A DNA stretch of 64,000 nt from Dipteronia dyeriana (lineage: Eukaryota > Streptophyta > Magnoliopsida > Sapindales > Sapindaceae): assembly GCA_032871835.1 (NCBI GenBank), contig CM065301.1, positions 32,000,405 to 32,064,404 of the forward strand, read 5' to 3'. Below, piece by piece: positions 33,501-46,128 of the stretch (the stretch's first letter is position 1; each line of letters starts with the position of its first letter). Below the pieces are notes generated by a model, which was given only the letters and a program-made list of their open reading frames with translations, had not been told where the DNA came from and did no database searches. The position numbers were made by a program, and so were the translations under genes.

Positions 33501-34640
33501 TTTGAATACCGCCATGAACTCTTAATCAAAATCAAATTCGATTTCATTCTAAAGCAATCAACATAAAGGTCTCAAAGTTTTTTGAGAAGTCCTTGATGAC
33601 CATCTTGTAAAACCATGTAAGCTCTAAAAATGCATGAATCTTTTTAACTGTTCTCATTGGCTGCAAACTCTTCATAACATCGATCTTGGCCTTTCAACCT
33701 TAATGCCTATACCAAAGGTGATGTATCCTAGCACTAACCCCTTTGTCACCATGAAGTGGCTCTTCGTACAATTCAAAACCAGATGTGCCTTCTTGTACTT
33801 TGCCAACAAGGAAGTCAAGTTCCTAAGATAGTCGTCGAATGAGTCCTCTAAAATTTAAAAGTCTTCCATGAAGACCTCTATTAACCCCTCCACCATATAA
33901 AAAAAGATTGATGTCATACACCGCTGGAATGTCCCTAGTGCATTTCATAGTCCAAATGGCATCCTCTTATAAGCAAATGTGCCAAAATGACATGTAAAGG
34001 TGGTCTTCTCCTGGTCTTTTTGAGCAATTGCTTTCTGATTATACCCAAAGTACCCATATAAGAAACAGTAGTGGCTATGATCGGCTAGATGCTCCAACAT
34101 CTTATCAATGAATAGTAGTAGAAAGTGATCCTTTCGTGTGGCGGTATTGAGCTTCTGGTAGCTTATGGATACCTATCAATCAATCTGTACCCACTGAAGC
34201 GCCAACTCGTTATCGACATTCTTTACCACTGTTACCTCTGTCTCTTAAAGTACCACAAGGATCGGACTCACCCACTTGCTGTCCGAAATAGGGTAGATTA
34301 TCCCATTTTCTAAGAGCTTGAGGTCTTTCTTCTTAACTACCTCCTTCATATTTGGATCAAGTCTCCTTGACCCTCTATAGTCAGCTTAGAACCATCCTCA
34401 AGAAAAATCTTATACATACAAGTGGTGGGGCTGATCCCCCTCAAGTTATCTAGTGACCAACCGATTTCTTCCTTGTAGAAAGTCATGACGTTGATCAAGT
34501 CTCTCTTTTCATCGGGTTACAAGTCTGATGCATTGATTACCGGGAGTACCTCATTCCTTCCAAGGCAAACATATTTCATGGTGGAAGGTAGTGGTTTGAG
34601 CTATAAATTGGGAGAGGAACTTATGGGTGGACTTTCATCC
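33501..34640 (-). pseudogene. Reverse transcriptase fragment of an Athila-like gypsy element
   Basis: Minus strand, no long open frame but clear family wording over many stops. 34440-34590 corresponds to the protease-RT linker. About 34270-34350 reads LLENGIIYPISDSKWVSPI. About 33930-34060 reads YFGYNQKAIAQKDQEKTTF and AYKRMPFGL followed at once by a stop. About 33780-33880 is the thumb region (LVLNCTKSHFMVTKGLVLGY). The active-site YVDD position reads FMEDF, so one catalytic Asp appears changed to Glu. Confidence 0.8.
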
Positions 34641-35611
34641 CATATAATAAGTTCCCCGGTTTTCTTATCTTCCACCATCTCGCTTGCCCAAACTATCATA
34701 TCTATCCATTCTGTCTTTTGACCTCCCTCTAATGTATGTTCCTCGCAAGCCATGAAGTGAAGTATTTTTTTTCTTAGAGAATTCTAACACCAACACATCT
34801 TGGATTACGTTTTCGATAATCTTACAATCGGGTAGAATGAACACTTGGAGTGTTGAAGTGATATCATGCACAAAGTATCCTTAAGTCATTTGTCATGGCA
34901 TACCTTAAAATTAAAACCATTTAGCTTTCTTAAGAAATAGCCATGCTAACATACCAATATTCCTCAATCCTTGAACTAAAAGTCAGGCTTAAAACATTAA
35001 CATAGAAAATTATGATTTCACAATTCACTCAACTCTCTCATGCATCTCTACAACATTCAACACCGACTCATATTTGTATCATACCATTATCTCTACATTC
35101 TTAACCTATAAAGCAGAAACAACTCATTTCACAAAATTGGGAATTATAACACAATGCTTAATGATTAAGAATGAAAAAGAATGATAAAATGATAATGCTT
35201 GAATGAAAAAGAAAATAGATGAGTTTTAGGAGTACCTTGGGTATAGATTTAGAAAAAGACAGTCTTTGAGTAGAGAGAGAACTTACCAATCACAGGTTCA
35301 TGCGATGGAATATTCTCACGAAATAAAGTCGTGGAGTGTCAAAACTCTGCATTCTAATTGGCTGGCAAAGGTTTTGGTGGGAATGTGCTCTTGGATTGAA
35401 GTCACGACGTGATCCTAAAAATTCCTGTGAGTTCTTGATCTCTATTTCACGGGTACCTTCCTGCCGGCCTGAAATCATACACAATACCCAGAATTTCTAG
35501 CGAGTTCATGACTCTCCGGCTAGCGGGTTCTTTATCACGAACGTAAGGTAGCACTAGCTTCTAGAGAATCATAAGACTTCATGATTTCCTAAACGTAGGA
35601 TCCTTCTATTA
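34641..35611. other. Unassigned repeat DNA right of the Athila-like fragment
   Basis: 970 bp with no recognisable domain. Several motifs recur: CTCATGAC or TTCATGATT next to TCTAG/TCCTA at 35500-35600 and 38095-38130, suggesting an old LTR or spacer of the same element that was later split by the diverged LTR C. Open frames here (34665-34871, 35290-35484) lack family features. Confidence 0.4.
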
Positions 35612-38084
35612 CGTTTTAAGTTTGTGTTTGCATTAATTCCATATAAAAACTATATTTTACTTGTATTGGTTTAGTTTTCTTTAGTTTTTGACGATTCAAA
35701 CTTCAAAGAAGACATGACAACTATTCAAGCAAGTTCAAGTTTTCTAAGAGAAAAGTGCTTCATTACTCTACAATAGGTATATCAAGACTTCTTTTCTCTT
35801 ACAGAGCTTAGGCACACACACACACACACACATTGCTTCCATATGTGTCCCTGTATCATTATGCTTATTTTGTATAACATATCCACACACTTGATTTTAA
35901 ATGATCATGCATTGGTTTAAAATTGACGTCTATGAAGTTTGCATTCTTGTGTGAAATATGTTTGTATGTCTATATTTTTGCATAACATGAATATTGAACT
36001 AGATTCTAGTCTTAAATTGTTCATGATTGAGTTCTGCACATTTCGGCTACTCATGCATTTGATTTCGAGTTCGAGTCAAGAGTTATGAAACTTTCCAGTT
36101 ATGAAACTTTCCAATCATGTTGCTTGCATTGTCTTCGTCTTCGAGTCGAATTCTTATTTTCTAGGTTAAGTTTCATAGTTGTCCATGTTTGTGAGAGAGT
36201 CCCGGTTTATAATCCTTAAATGGATTCAAATTCGAAGTTCGGAGGATGGGGAACGGTCGAAGAACATAGGAGAAGCGCGAGGGAGATGCACGATGGCCAA
36301 AGGCCATCACAAGGTGCAACCCCGAGATGGCGCGTGACCATCTCGGGATCACGCCCTTGCTAGTCCCGAGATGGTCATGTGCTATCATGGGGAAAGCCTA
36401 AAGGATGAGGGTATTTTTGTCTTTAATGTCTTAAGTTCCATCTTTTTTATAAACTCTTTCCCTCACACGTGTCTTTCTAAGAAGAGATTTGAAAAATAAG
36501 TGCTGAGTTTTCTCTCAACATTTTCTCACCTTCCAAACACTAAATTTTCTTCATTTGAGCTCCGACTTGAGTGAACCAAAGTTGAGAGTGTTCATATATC
36601 ATTCTTTTATCTTTTCTGAGAAGGTTTGAGGAGTTTTTGTTGCTGTTTTTGGAGGTTATTCTCACAAAAACGGGACTGCACTATGTTTACTAAGGTATTG
36701 ATTTTCTTCTTGAGTTTTGTTTCAAAACTTGATCAATTGCATTGGGTTATCTTCTTCAATGAATGTATGTATATTGTGATTAGTTTAATTTGAGTTTTGA
36801 ACTCTTTTGAAGCTAGATCAATTTTAATTGAAATCTCACATGTTGAGTTAGGTTTTGATTTTACCTATGTTTTCACATGATTGGGATTGTATTGTGCTAG
36901 CTTTGATTATAGGACATTTGATGATCTTTGATTGATTGATTTTGAGAAAAATAGTTCATACATGTATTAGATTCATCTTGACTGAATCTACTCTTGAAAA
37001 TACATGTTGTTTTGTTCTTCGAGCTATTCTTGTGTTTAATTGAATCTATGATTTTAATATGCTCTAGAACTTGTGCTAGAAATCTAAATGACTTTGTCAT
37101 ATAATTTTAGCTTGTTTTTGTATATGTGATTAAAACTTGTAACATGTACTTAATGGTCATATCTTGTGATTCAAGTTTTATATTCATTAATGCATCTAGT
37201 TGATGAAATGATATTGAATATTTCCCATGAGATCTAGATTTGTCATTCATGCATTTTAACTAGACTATATTTGATAAATGGATTCTCATGCCTATGTCTA
37301 GATTCCATAGAATTTGTTGATCATCATTTTCTATGTTGCATGCTTGTTTGCGTTTTGCTTTCATGATCACTTAGTTGCCCTGTGAAGAGGTTGGAAGTTA
37401 CATTCCTTAGAGTGATTCTTTGGTTTGTGCATTGAAAGTCACATGTCTTATAGTGATTCTTTGACTTGTGCATTGGAAATCTCATTTGGAGAGTGAATCT
37501 TCAAGTTGAGCATTGTAAGTCTCATTTGGAGAGTAAATCTTCAAGTTGAGCATTGGAAGTCACATTTTGGAGAGTGAATCTTTGATTTGTGCAAGGTGGC
37601 ATCACTTTATTTATGTAGGATAGTAGGGTAGATTTCTAGGTGAAGAGGTCATTTGAGAGACTGTACTCTTTTATCTATTGTGTTTGCCGGTGGTTGTGGA
37701 ATCAACCCGTGGATGTTTCCTCTTTGGAGGTTTACCATGTAAAAATCTTGTGTCAAATTCTCTTTATCTCCATCTCTTATATTTGTATGTGTAATTGATA
37801 TATTGTGTATAGTCATATTTGTGATTGACTTCCTTATTATATATTGTTCCTGTATGTTAGAGTTAAATGATAATGTATCGCATATTGATTGTTAACTACA
37901 TTGTTTTCAATTAATCAAGCATTGCATTATCTAATTGATTGTGCTCGTGGGATAAATAAAATTGTGATACAAGATATATAGAGGGACAAACTTAAGTTTG
38001 TTCAAGGGATTGAAAAAGGTGTACTAACCTCTTCACCCCCCTTCTAGGTTAGCTTAATACAAATTAACCGTGTTTATATTTTCA
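35612..38084 (+). mobile_element. Diverged LTR of family C (about 2.5 kb)
   Basis: Follows the order of LTR C from CGTTTTAAGTTTGTG to TATTTTCA but with many substitutions and gaps. Shared anchors are the CACACACA run (35815-35831), the CCCGAGATGG module (36320-36380), GGTTTACCATGT (37729) and TTCACCCCCCTTCTAGGTT (38032). The minisatellite has a different unit (about 40 bp, GGAAGTC..GAGAGTGAATCTT, 37390-37600). No convincing target duplication, so the ends are approximate. An older subfamily or solo LTR. Confidence 0.75.
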
Positions 38085-38168
38085 CTTTCCTGTGGTCTTA
38101 TCCCATGGAAAATTCCTAGGAATTAACGCGAGTTCTCAATCTTTGGTCCACAGTTTCCTTTTCGCGGT
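38085..38168. other. Flank between LTR C copy and repeat D1
   Basis: Short AT-rich stretch with ATTCCTAGGAATTAAC. No gene. Confidence 0.3.
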
Positions 38169-39722
38169 GAACATGTACATTTTTGTCATTAGAAATCATA
38201 CGTCAAAACATATTTATAAAGTACCACAACAATACCTCAAATGTTCACAAAACTTGTACATTGGCAAATCGGGTGTTGCCAACAGGGAAAAGGAAATCAA
38301 ATGGCTAAAACTAGTTAATAAATATTAAACTAAAGCAATGAATGAAAAGTAAAAATCAATGGTTGTGTTGGAAAGTTAATAACTATGATGCAACTACAAT
38401 TAGGCTAGTTAATCTAACATGTAATTAGTGTTAATAAGAATGCGGAATGGCAAGAAAAAAGATGGGATGTGAATGGGGAGTCAATGCAATTCATACAAGA
38501 ATAGTGGGAAATCCATTCTTTAAGAACCGAATCAATTATTAAGTGCTAATCTACCATTAGAATCAATAGCAGTCGGATTCGGAAAGATAAAGACTCTTAT
38601 AACATCAATTCTCTACTACATAACTACTTGGTTGGTTTATGAGAGAATCCCTTTTTGAACATAGATAGATTCTATTGGTTTGGGATGGCTTGGAAGGGCA
38701 TATTCATAATCCATCCATTTCCATTAAAGCCTAAATGCATAGGAAGGGCATAATAATTATACATCCAATCCATTCAATTTAGCTAGTTTTAATCACCAAA
38801 AAGTGTGTATCTAACTTGGCTTGAGAGAGGGCATATCTACCCAATCCAAGAAGAGTTATATTCCAATTTAAAAATTCAAAAGATATTGATAATCAACAAG
38901 AACCAAGAGAAGGCATATCTACTTAATTCAAGAGACAATCAATTGCATTTAAAACCATTGAATGAAACTATATAATCAAATACTAAGAATATGGTGGAAA
39001 ACCCACAATCCATGATTTATTACATTAACTCCCACAAAAGAGTTTAGCTACTCATGCTAGATACAAAATGAAAGCTAAGATATAAGAGATAGAGAATACC
39101 CATGTAGAGAAACTCCTCCTTTCTTGAAGCTTGATTCCAATCTCGTAATTGCCTTGAGTAGATGAGGAAGATGATGGTTATATTGGGTGATGAATGATTC
39201 CTAGATCTAGGTTATTGTTAGAGAGATAGAAAATGGGAGATATTTTGTGCTTGGAAGAGTGTAGAGTGTGTGGAAGAGTCATTTTTGAAATAATAACAAG
39301 ATATATTTATAGGGTTTCCAAATTAGGTCTGAAAAACTGATGTGACATGTATGACGCGCCGGGTTGGGACCCCGTGCAATTATCTGTACAGTGACCTGAT
39401 TCCTTTAACTTTTCTTCTCTGGTTTAGGCATATGCGTGGGTAGGTACCCACACAATGACCTGATTACCATTGATCTGCTTCTCTGGTCTTGCTCATATAT
39501 GCATTTTGTGCACTGGTGGTGCGTGGGTAGGAACCTATGCATGCACTTGTGTGAAGCCTTTCTTCATTGATTTTGGCATGTTTCCTTACATTCTTTACAG
39601 TTTGCATCCTTTCTTCCAAAATGTACCTAATTTCCAGCAAACATATCAAAAGAGTTATAAGAAATGTAAAGATGCACGAAAACAGGACAATGGAAATGGA
39701 ATGGAGGGCAAAATATATAACA
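38169..39722 (-). repeat. Repeat D1 (LTR-like, about 1.55 kb)
   Basis: Direct repeat of D2 (40643-43802 without its pogo insertion). Shared anchors: GTACATTTT near the left end, ATCAATGGTTG, AAAGACTCTTAT..ACTACTTGGTTGGTTTATGAGAGA, and the right border AAAATATATAACA. A minus-strand CTATAAATATATC (about 39301-39313) resembles a TATA box and the same place in D2 has CTATAAATACACC. On the minus strand the ends are TGTTATATATTTTG and near TGTACATGTTCA. I read it as an LTR on the minus strand, but neither a clear PBS nor a clear PPT is present. Confidence 0.6.
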
Positions 39723-40642
39723 ATTCTGGCAAGATCACATGACAGGAAGTAGCACAGCTTTCCCAACTTCAATACAGTTTCATTCATGGGTTCAGTCCCA
39801 CGGATTTGTATCTCACAAGGTTCCCAAAGGAACATACTGCTTTGTGTGTGTATATCAACCTACAAACTGAGGTAGTGATAGAAAATCTTTCTCATGGCAG
39901 CCCATCTCCCTGATTCCAAACCTGAGAAACATGCACATAAACACCTTCAAACAATTCTAAACCTAGCTTACACTTAGGGTTACACAACAAGTAAAAATAT
40001 TACTACTTAATTAACATTCAAGTTCTTGGGTCCAATGACCCCTAATTCTAATCTAAAATTATTCATATCTTAATAATTACATATGAGTATCAAAACAATA
40101 GAATGAATACTTCAATACCTACATTTGATACACAGGCCAACCAACTGCACACTCACCAAATAAATTAGAAAGTTTACATATTTAAATGTTAGTGAGTAGT
40201 GCTTGTGTTTCCTTTTTACAAGCAAGATAATAGGGAAGAGAGTTGCAAACGAAAGGGTGTGTGTGCTTCAAGGATTTATACCTTTTCACTTGGTGTGGAT
40301 TTCTCCTCAATCGAGGGAGAGTTCTTGTGAGTGTCCTTAAAGACACACACTGGCCCTATTTTCCCTTGAGGTTTCCTAGGCAACACATCCATTTTCTTAC
40401 AAACTTATTGTATTTAGTACATTGGGGCCTTTTGTGCCCCCTTGAGTTCTACAATAATAACAAGTAGAAGAATAAGTGTAGAAATTACCTCTTTGTGTAT
40501 TAACCTTGTATTTGCCCTGAAATCATTGGTGGGGAGCTTGTGTGGTGCTTCCCTCTTGCTTAAACCTTCAAGGATAGCCCTCAACTCCTTATCTTTTACT
40601 TTAATTTACATTTGTAATTTTCGAGTAGATATTGTAAGTGCT
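39723..40642. other. Sequence between D1 and D2
   Basis: 920 bp. If D1 and D2 are LTRs of one element this is its whole internal region. No gag or pol wording is readable on either strand. The open frames at 40243-40467 and 40442-40645 show no known features. Confidence 0.4.
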
Positions 40643-41721
40643 TGACGAGTACATTTTAATCGTTAGAAACTGTCCATAAAAATATTTATAAAAACCATAA
40701 CAATGTTTCAAATGTTTAAAAAACAAGTACAGTAGCAAGTAGGGTATCATCCATAGGGAAAAAGGAAATCAAATGGCTAAAGCTAGTTAACTACAATTTA
40801 ACTAAAATAAATCATGAAAAAGTAAAGATCAATGGTTGCTTTGAAAGGTTAACACTAATATGCAATTAAAATAAATTATAGTAAATGCAACTAGGTTAGC
40901 AAGAATGTGGAATTGTGAGATAAGATATGAGATGTTAATGTGGGAGTCAATGTAATTGAAATATAAATGATGGGCAATCCATTTAACCTATGAAGAACGT
41001 ATTTGATTATTAAGGGCTAATATACCTTTAAAGGTGACTTAGAAACAATAGCTCGTCGGATTTGGAGAGATAAAGACTCTTATCACATCAACTCTCTACT
41101 ACACGACTACTTGGTTGGTTTATGAGAGAGTCCCGCTTTAGGCTTAGATAGATTCTAATGGTTAGGGATGACTTGGAATGGCATATTCACAAATCACCCC
41201 TTTCCATTGAAGCAAGAATGTATGGGAATTGCATATTCACTACACATCCATTCTATTCCATTTATCTAGTTTTAATCACCTTGAAAGTGGGTATTTAAAT
41301 TTGCTTGAGAGAGGGTATATCTACCCAATCCATGAAGACATAAATTCCATTTAAAAACTCAAAATAGATTGATACTAATCATGAACTAAGAGAGGGTATA
41401 TCTACTTATTCCAAAAAGTAATCAATTTCATTAAAAACCATTGAATAAAACTAAATAATCAAATACTTCAATAAATCATGGAATACTTAATACTCATATA
41501 TGATTACATCACTCTCACATAAGGGTTTATCTACTCATGACAAATACAAAAGAAGACAGATAGAGAAGACCCATGTGGAGAACTCCTTTCTTCAAGCTCA
41601 AATTAAATCTCCAAGGGTCATTTTTTAGTAGAGAAGATGAAGATGATGTAAAATGGATGATGAATATGATGTAAGATGGTTTGGGTTTGGTGAAGGAAGA
41701 ATCCTAGGTCTAAGGTTAATA

Positions 41722-42904
41722 CAATAAAACCTTGATAAAGGAAGGTTTGACAAATTAATAACCCTGCTTAAGTAATAAAATATTCTGGTCCCGACTCGGG
41801 CCTATGTACTAAATTAATAACCTCACTAAATGCAAAAGATAATAATTTTTTTTGAAGTCCTTTAGGTCCCAACGAATATATAAATTAATAATAGATTAAA
41901 TACATAAAAAATAGAACACATAAAATTTCATAATACGCATAAATAAACTTTTAACTTAACAACTTCATTTAAAAAAATAAAAAACACTTAATAACAATTA
42001 TATTTTCTCAATTCAAATCTTTCTTACGATATGCATCTAAAGTCATTTGCATTTTCTTTGTATTGAAACCGTACTCAATCCGATCCTTAATTTTTTTGCA
42101 AATCACTATATTGGCATATATATGTATGTATATATTGTTTCATTCTGTAATAATAATTTATTTAATGTCACTGTTGCTTGAAAGGACTCTTTTGGAGAAA
42201 CGCTAGGTAAAAACGCTATGGTCATATGAATAATTTCTTCATCAGTAAGAGATTCCATCTCTATACCATTTTCACTAGGATAATTTAAAAGGTGATCAAC
42301 AACCATCATATTTATATATCCTAGACCTTAAATGGCTTCACATAATCAATCGATGCCATCATTTTCACTAAATTATGGTTCATAAGCCATATCAGTGGTA
42401 TATCATCATCTAAACGGATCTTGAATTGTCGAAAACAATTTGTATCTGTTGTTGTCTTTATATCAATGTTTGAAGCCACATTATTAAATCTTAAATCATT
42501 CAATATGTTAATTTTTTCAGATTTGTTACTCCTACCTCATAGCCCTCCAAGTTGTTAGAGTATAAACGACGTTGATAATTAATTTTTAGTGCTCGAATAA
42601 TCCCTACATCGCATGATTGAATTTGATGTTGTATTCGGAGGCAATAAAAGTAGTTCAACATTAGTCAAACCTCTGATAAAATTTAATATGCAAGTATTTA
42701 TTAACTTTTATATACTTATGTACATGTAGAAGTAAAAACAAAAAAAAAATAAAAAAATAGTAAACACATAAAAGTCCTTTCAAATAAATAAATATTCATT
42801 TATCATTAAATTAATAAATTATTCATTTATCGATAAATAAATAACTCCTCCAAAATAATAATTTTCCCCGGTCCCAACAATATTATTTTATAGGGGTTTT
42901 ACTG
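41722..42904 (-). mobile_element. Emigrant/Lemi-like pogo (Tc1/mariner) transposon with TA duplication
   Basis: Left end CAATAAAACCTTGATAAAGG and right end (minus strand) CAGTAAAACCCCTATAAAAT are imperfect terminal inverted repeats of the CAGTAAAACCTCTATAAA type known from plant Emigrant MITEs and their Lemi1 pogo parent. TA flanks both ends (41720-41721 and 42905-42906). Sub-terminal GGTCCCGA(C) / GGTCCCAACA motifs are also inverted. It contains a decayed transposase (42106-42690). Inserted in repeat D2. Confidence 0.85.
42106..42690 (-). pseudogene. Pogo-type DDE transposase remnant
   Basis: Minus-strand pieces of the C-terminal part. About 42590-42660 reads LLPPNTTS in one frame and then QSCDVGIIRALK in another, so a frameshift sits inside the block that follows the second catalytic Asp. 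About 42530-42590 continues NYQRRLYSNNLEGYEV. Downstream open pieces (42321-42503 and 42106-42309, with EMESLTDEEIIHM) fit the acidic tail of these proteins. The DNA-binding half and the first catalytic residues are missing, so this is an internally deleted copy unable to move itself. Confidence 0.75.
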
Positions 42905-43802
42905 TAGTTATTGACGTAAGGGTTTAGATAGAGAGAAGAGAGAGTGTTGGAAGAAAACGGAAGAGAGAGCTTTCAATAAGAAAATGGTGTATTTATAGGT
43001 TTGGGAGGCTAGGGCATGATCTGGGCATGAAAAGACAATTTGCCAATCTAAAAATGGCTGAATTTCATCCCTAGAGTTGATCCTATAAGATTCATGACTC
43101 GCGATGTGTAGGTAGCGCACTGGTAAGGTTACCCGCGCATTACTGCGCACGAGTCACTAAAATAAGCATAACTCCCTCTAGAAGACTTAGAATTGCAATC
43201 CGTAAAAACTGCTAAAAAATATACTTCCAAGAATTTTTGAATATATGGATCAAAATATTGTTTGATCTAAGACAATAGATATGACTCTTCGAAGTTGGAT
43301 GATCTGCTTGAGCTTTTTACAATTTCAGCTCCTTTTGCCTCCAAATCTCACTTTTTGCTCATTTTTGCCTCCCAAACTTACTATAAGCTTAAACACCATC
43401 GATATGGAATATAACCTTTGCTCTTTATGCCTTAAATTTGCTTTTAGGTCTTGATGTTTGCATGGGTAGAAACCCACACAATACCCTCGTTCTAAGCTGA
43501 TCCGAGACTTCATCTTTTGGTTCAGGGTTGGTGCGCCGCAGGTGCGTGTGTACGCACTAGAAAACCTTCAGTTCTATCTCTTTGTATGCGGGTATGGTAC
43601 CTGTGCAGTACTAGCGCATTTGCTTCCATTTCCTCTTTTGCACCATTTGATCCCTTTTTCGTATGAAAATCCTGATTTCAGTTCTCGACACTTGAAATGC
43701 ACTGAATGCCTGCAATCACTAAAAAGATCAATAAGACAAACACAAAAACACTAGAAAATGAGAAAAAGGATATAGACATGAGCTTCAAAATATATAACAA
43801 TT

Positions 43803-45015
43803 TTGGCACGATCAATTCTCCTTCTAAGCCTTTAACAAGCTTGCACAAATATTCCATCTTGCTAGCTTGTTCCTCCCTTTCCTTCTTAAGCTTCCTAACC
43901 TTCAACATCATACTAGTGTTGAGGTCCAACAATGCTTACTTCTTCTTTGCATTACTATTTTAGGAGCTCCTAACATCCGTCTCCAAACTCTTCAAGAACT
44001 CCATTTTATCATATGAGCGGGGTGAGGTTTCGCTTGTTTATGACTCCTCACTATTGAGGATTTTCTTGGTAAGGTATGCCAAGCCAAATATCTTAAATTC
44101 AACCACTTTTTGCTAGACACTCAAAGCGAGCTTCCCTCTGTGCATGTGAACAATTGCCCTAGAGGTTGCCATTCATGGCCTTCCAAGCAACACGGGTTTG
44201 GTATTTCCACGCTTATCCCTATCCTCTATATCAAACAATACAAAATCGGTGGGGATGAACAATCGTTCAACTTTGAGGATTACATCCTCAATCATTTCTC
44301 AAGGATTCCTTGATGATTGGTCCACCAAGTGTAAGGACATAGAAATTGGCATAGGACCATTCAACCCGAGCCTTACATAAACAAAGTAGGGTATCATGTT
44401 GATGCTAGCTCCCAAGTCAAGAATCACATTTTCCTTTATAGATGTCCCCATGGTTATGTCAAGCATAAAAATTCTAGAGTCTTAAGCCTTAGTGGAAAAC
44501 CTATTCCACAAACTAGTGATAGCATAGGCATGCTCATGCATTAGGGCTTTCCCCCTATCATGTTGACCCGTATTCTCAACCATTTGCCCAGGCTGAGTGG
44601 ACAACTTCATGCTACCGGTAAGATTGCAAAGGGTTGTTGTTTTTCCACTAGTTAAAGTTTCCGTCCTACTTAGCTCATTGATTACCTTGACTTTAAGTTG
44701 GCCCATGGCGGTAATTTCCTTGATTATATCCAACCCAAGAGTGGTTCAAATGATTCCTCTGTGCCTTGTAGGCGTTGTTTCTTTGCCTACCTTAGTTAAA
44801 TTGATATATGGCTTGGGTTTCCGCCTCTGAATAAACTTCCCTCTAAGAGGGGTACATTTCCACACAATGACCGCTTTTACCACATGTTTGTCATACATTT
44901 ACTTGCCCCCCTTGTTGCCCTCCTAATTTCATCATCATGGCCTTCATTATACTAGAAAAGGAAAACATTTGCATTTCCAACTCCACATTATGTGCACCGA
45001 TGGTCGTGCCAAAAT
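43803..45015 (-). pseudogene. Gag zinc-knuckle and aspartic protease fragment of an Athila-like gypsy element
   Basis: Minus strand. About 44855-44890 holds a CGKSGHCVEM zinc-knuckle. 44600-44740 holds the spacer wording (LSRTETLTSGK). 44404-44430 encodes the protease active site with DLGASINMIP (Asp-Leu-Gly). 44180-44230 encodes FVLFDIEDRDKR and ends LLGRP. RT is absent: the protease is followed by about 300 bp, including a charged stretch (KVRKLKKEREEQASKM, 43860-43910), and then repeat D2. Stops are frequent. Both borders of this fragment carry the same TCGTGCCAAAATTGTTATATATTTTG sequence in opposite directions. Confidence 0.7.
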
Positions 45016-45158
45016 TGTTATATATTTTGGCCTTCATTTCTTCAGATATTGTCTCATTTTCGAGTGTTTTTAGGTCTCTTATGGCTCTTTATTTGTGTTT
45101 TCAAGTGATTAGGTACATTTCGGTTAATTGGATAAAAGATGCGAATTTTGTGTGGAAA
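45016..45158 (+). repeat. Repeat D3, opposite orientation, segment 1
   Basis: Begins TGTTATATATTTTGG, the reverse orientation of the D1/D2 right border, and is cut at 45158 by the complete C element. Its encoded-looking wording on the plus strand (VVPKLLYILAF) parallels the minus-strand wording at the D2 border. It continues at 60087. Confidence 0.6.
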
Positions 45159-46117
45159 TGTTAGGTTTGTTTGTTATGTTGGCATTATTCTATATCAAAA
45201 CAACATTTCCTTTGTATTGTCTAGTTGTCTAGGATTCATGACGATTCAGGCTTCGAAGATGAAATGACAACTATTCAAGAAAGTTTGTGTCTTCAAAGGA
45301 AAAAGGGCTTCATGATTCTACAAAGGTATATTAAGACCTTTCTTTTCTCTTTCAAGGCTTAGGCACACAAACAATTCATACATTTGTGTCTCTGCATAGT
45401 TTTGCACCATTATAGGCACACACATACACAATTCATACATTTCTGTCCCTGTATAGTTGTGCACCATTATAGGTACACACACACATATCATACATTTGTG
45501 TCCCTGCATCATTGTGCACCATTTATAACACATTCACACACTTGAACTTGAATTCTCATGCATTAGTATGAAAATAACATATTTTGGAGAATGAATGATT
45601 GGAGACTATCTCTATATAGTTTGCATTCTAGTGTGAATTGTGTTCGTATGTGTGTATATTTTTATAATATGGATATTGAACTTGATTTTAGTCTTAGATC
45701 ATTCTTGATTGAGTTCTGGTCATTTTGGTTACTCATACTATTGATTTCAAGTTCCGAGTCAAAAGTTATGATATTTTTCAGTCATGTTGCATACATTGTC
45801 TTTGTCTTCATATATAGAGTTCATTATTACTTTCTGGCTTGAGTATCTTATATATCCATATCCGTTAGAGACTTACAGTTTTAATCCATAAAGGAATTAA
45901 AATTTGGAGTTCAGAGGCCAAAGAACAGTCGAAGAACGCGAGAGGAGCGCAATGGAGGAGCACAATGGCCAAAGGACATCACATGGTGCAAGCCTGAGAT
46001 GGTGCATGGCCATCTCGGCCACAACTCCTTGCTGCCCTGAGATGTCCACACAACATCTTGGGGAAGCATCTTAAAAGGGATCTTTTGGTCATTTCACATA
46101 TATATCTTCCCTCTCTT

Positions 46118-46128
46118 TTATATATATC
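46118..46128 (+). promoter_or_regulatory. Putative TATA box of LTR C
   Basis: TTATATATATC lies after CCCTCTCT and before a CTCTCTC-rich leader. The element is conserved in all four C LTRs (31005, 52388, and diverged at 36450). Confidence 0.5.

Larger units (their letters stand above)
40643..43802 (-). repeat. Repeat D2 (LTR-like) with a pogo insertion
   Basis: Second copy of D1, about 1.97 kb once the 1.18-kb transposon at 41722-42904 is removed. It ends CAAAATATATAACA at 43802. A minus-strand TATAAATACACC box lies at about 42989-43000. By eye divergence from D1 is considerable, so both are old. Confidence 0.6.

Noticed and set aside
36897..37100. Small Ser/Asn-rich frame in the diverged LTR C
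   Set aside because: Low-complexity AT-rich DNA, absent from the other C LTRs.
39464..39835. 123-aa minus-strand frame with a hydrophobic segment
   Set aside because: Spans the D1 border; not preserved in D2 and no family features.
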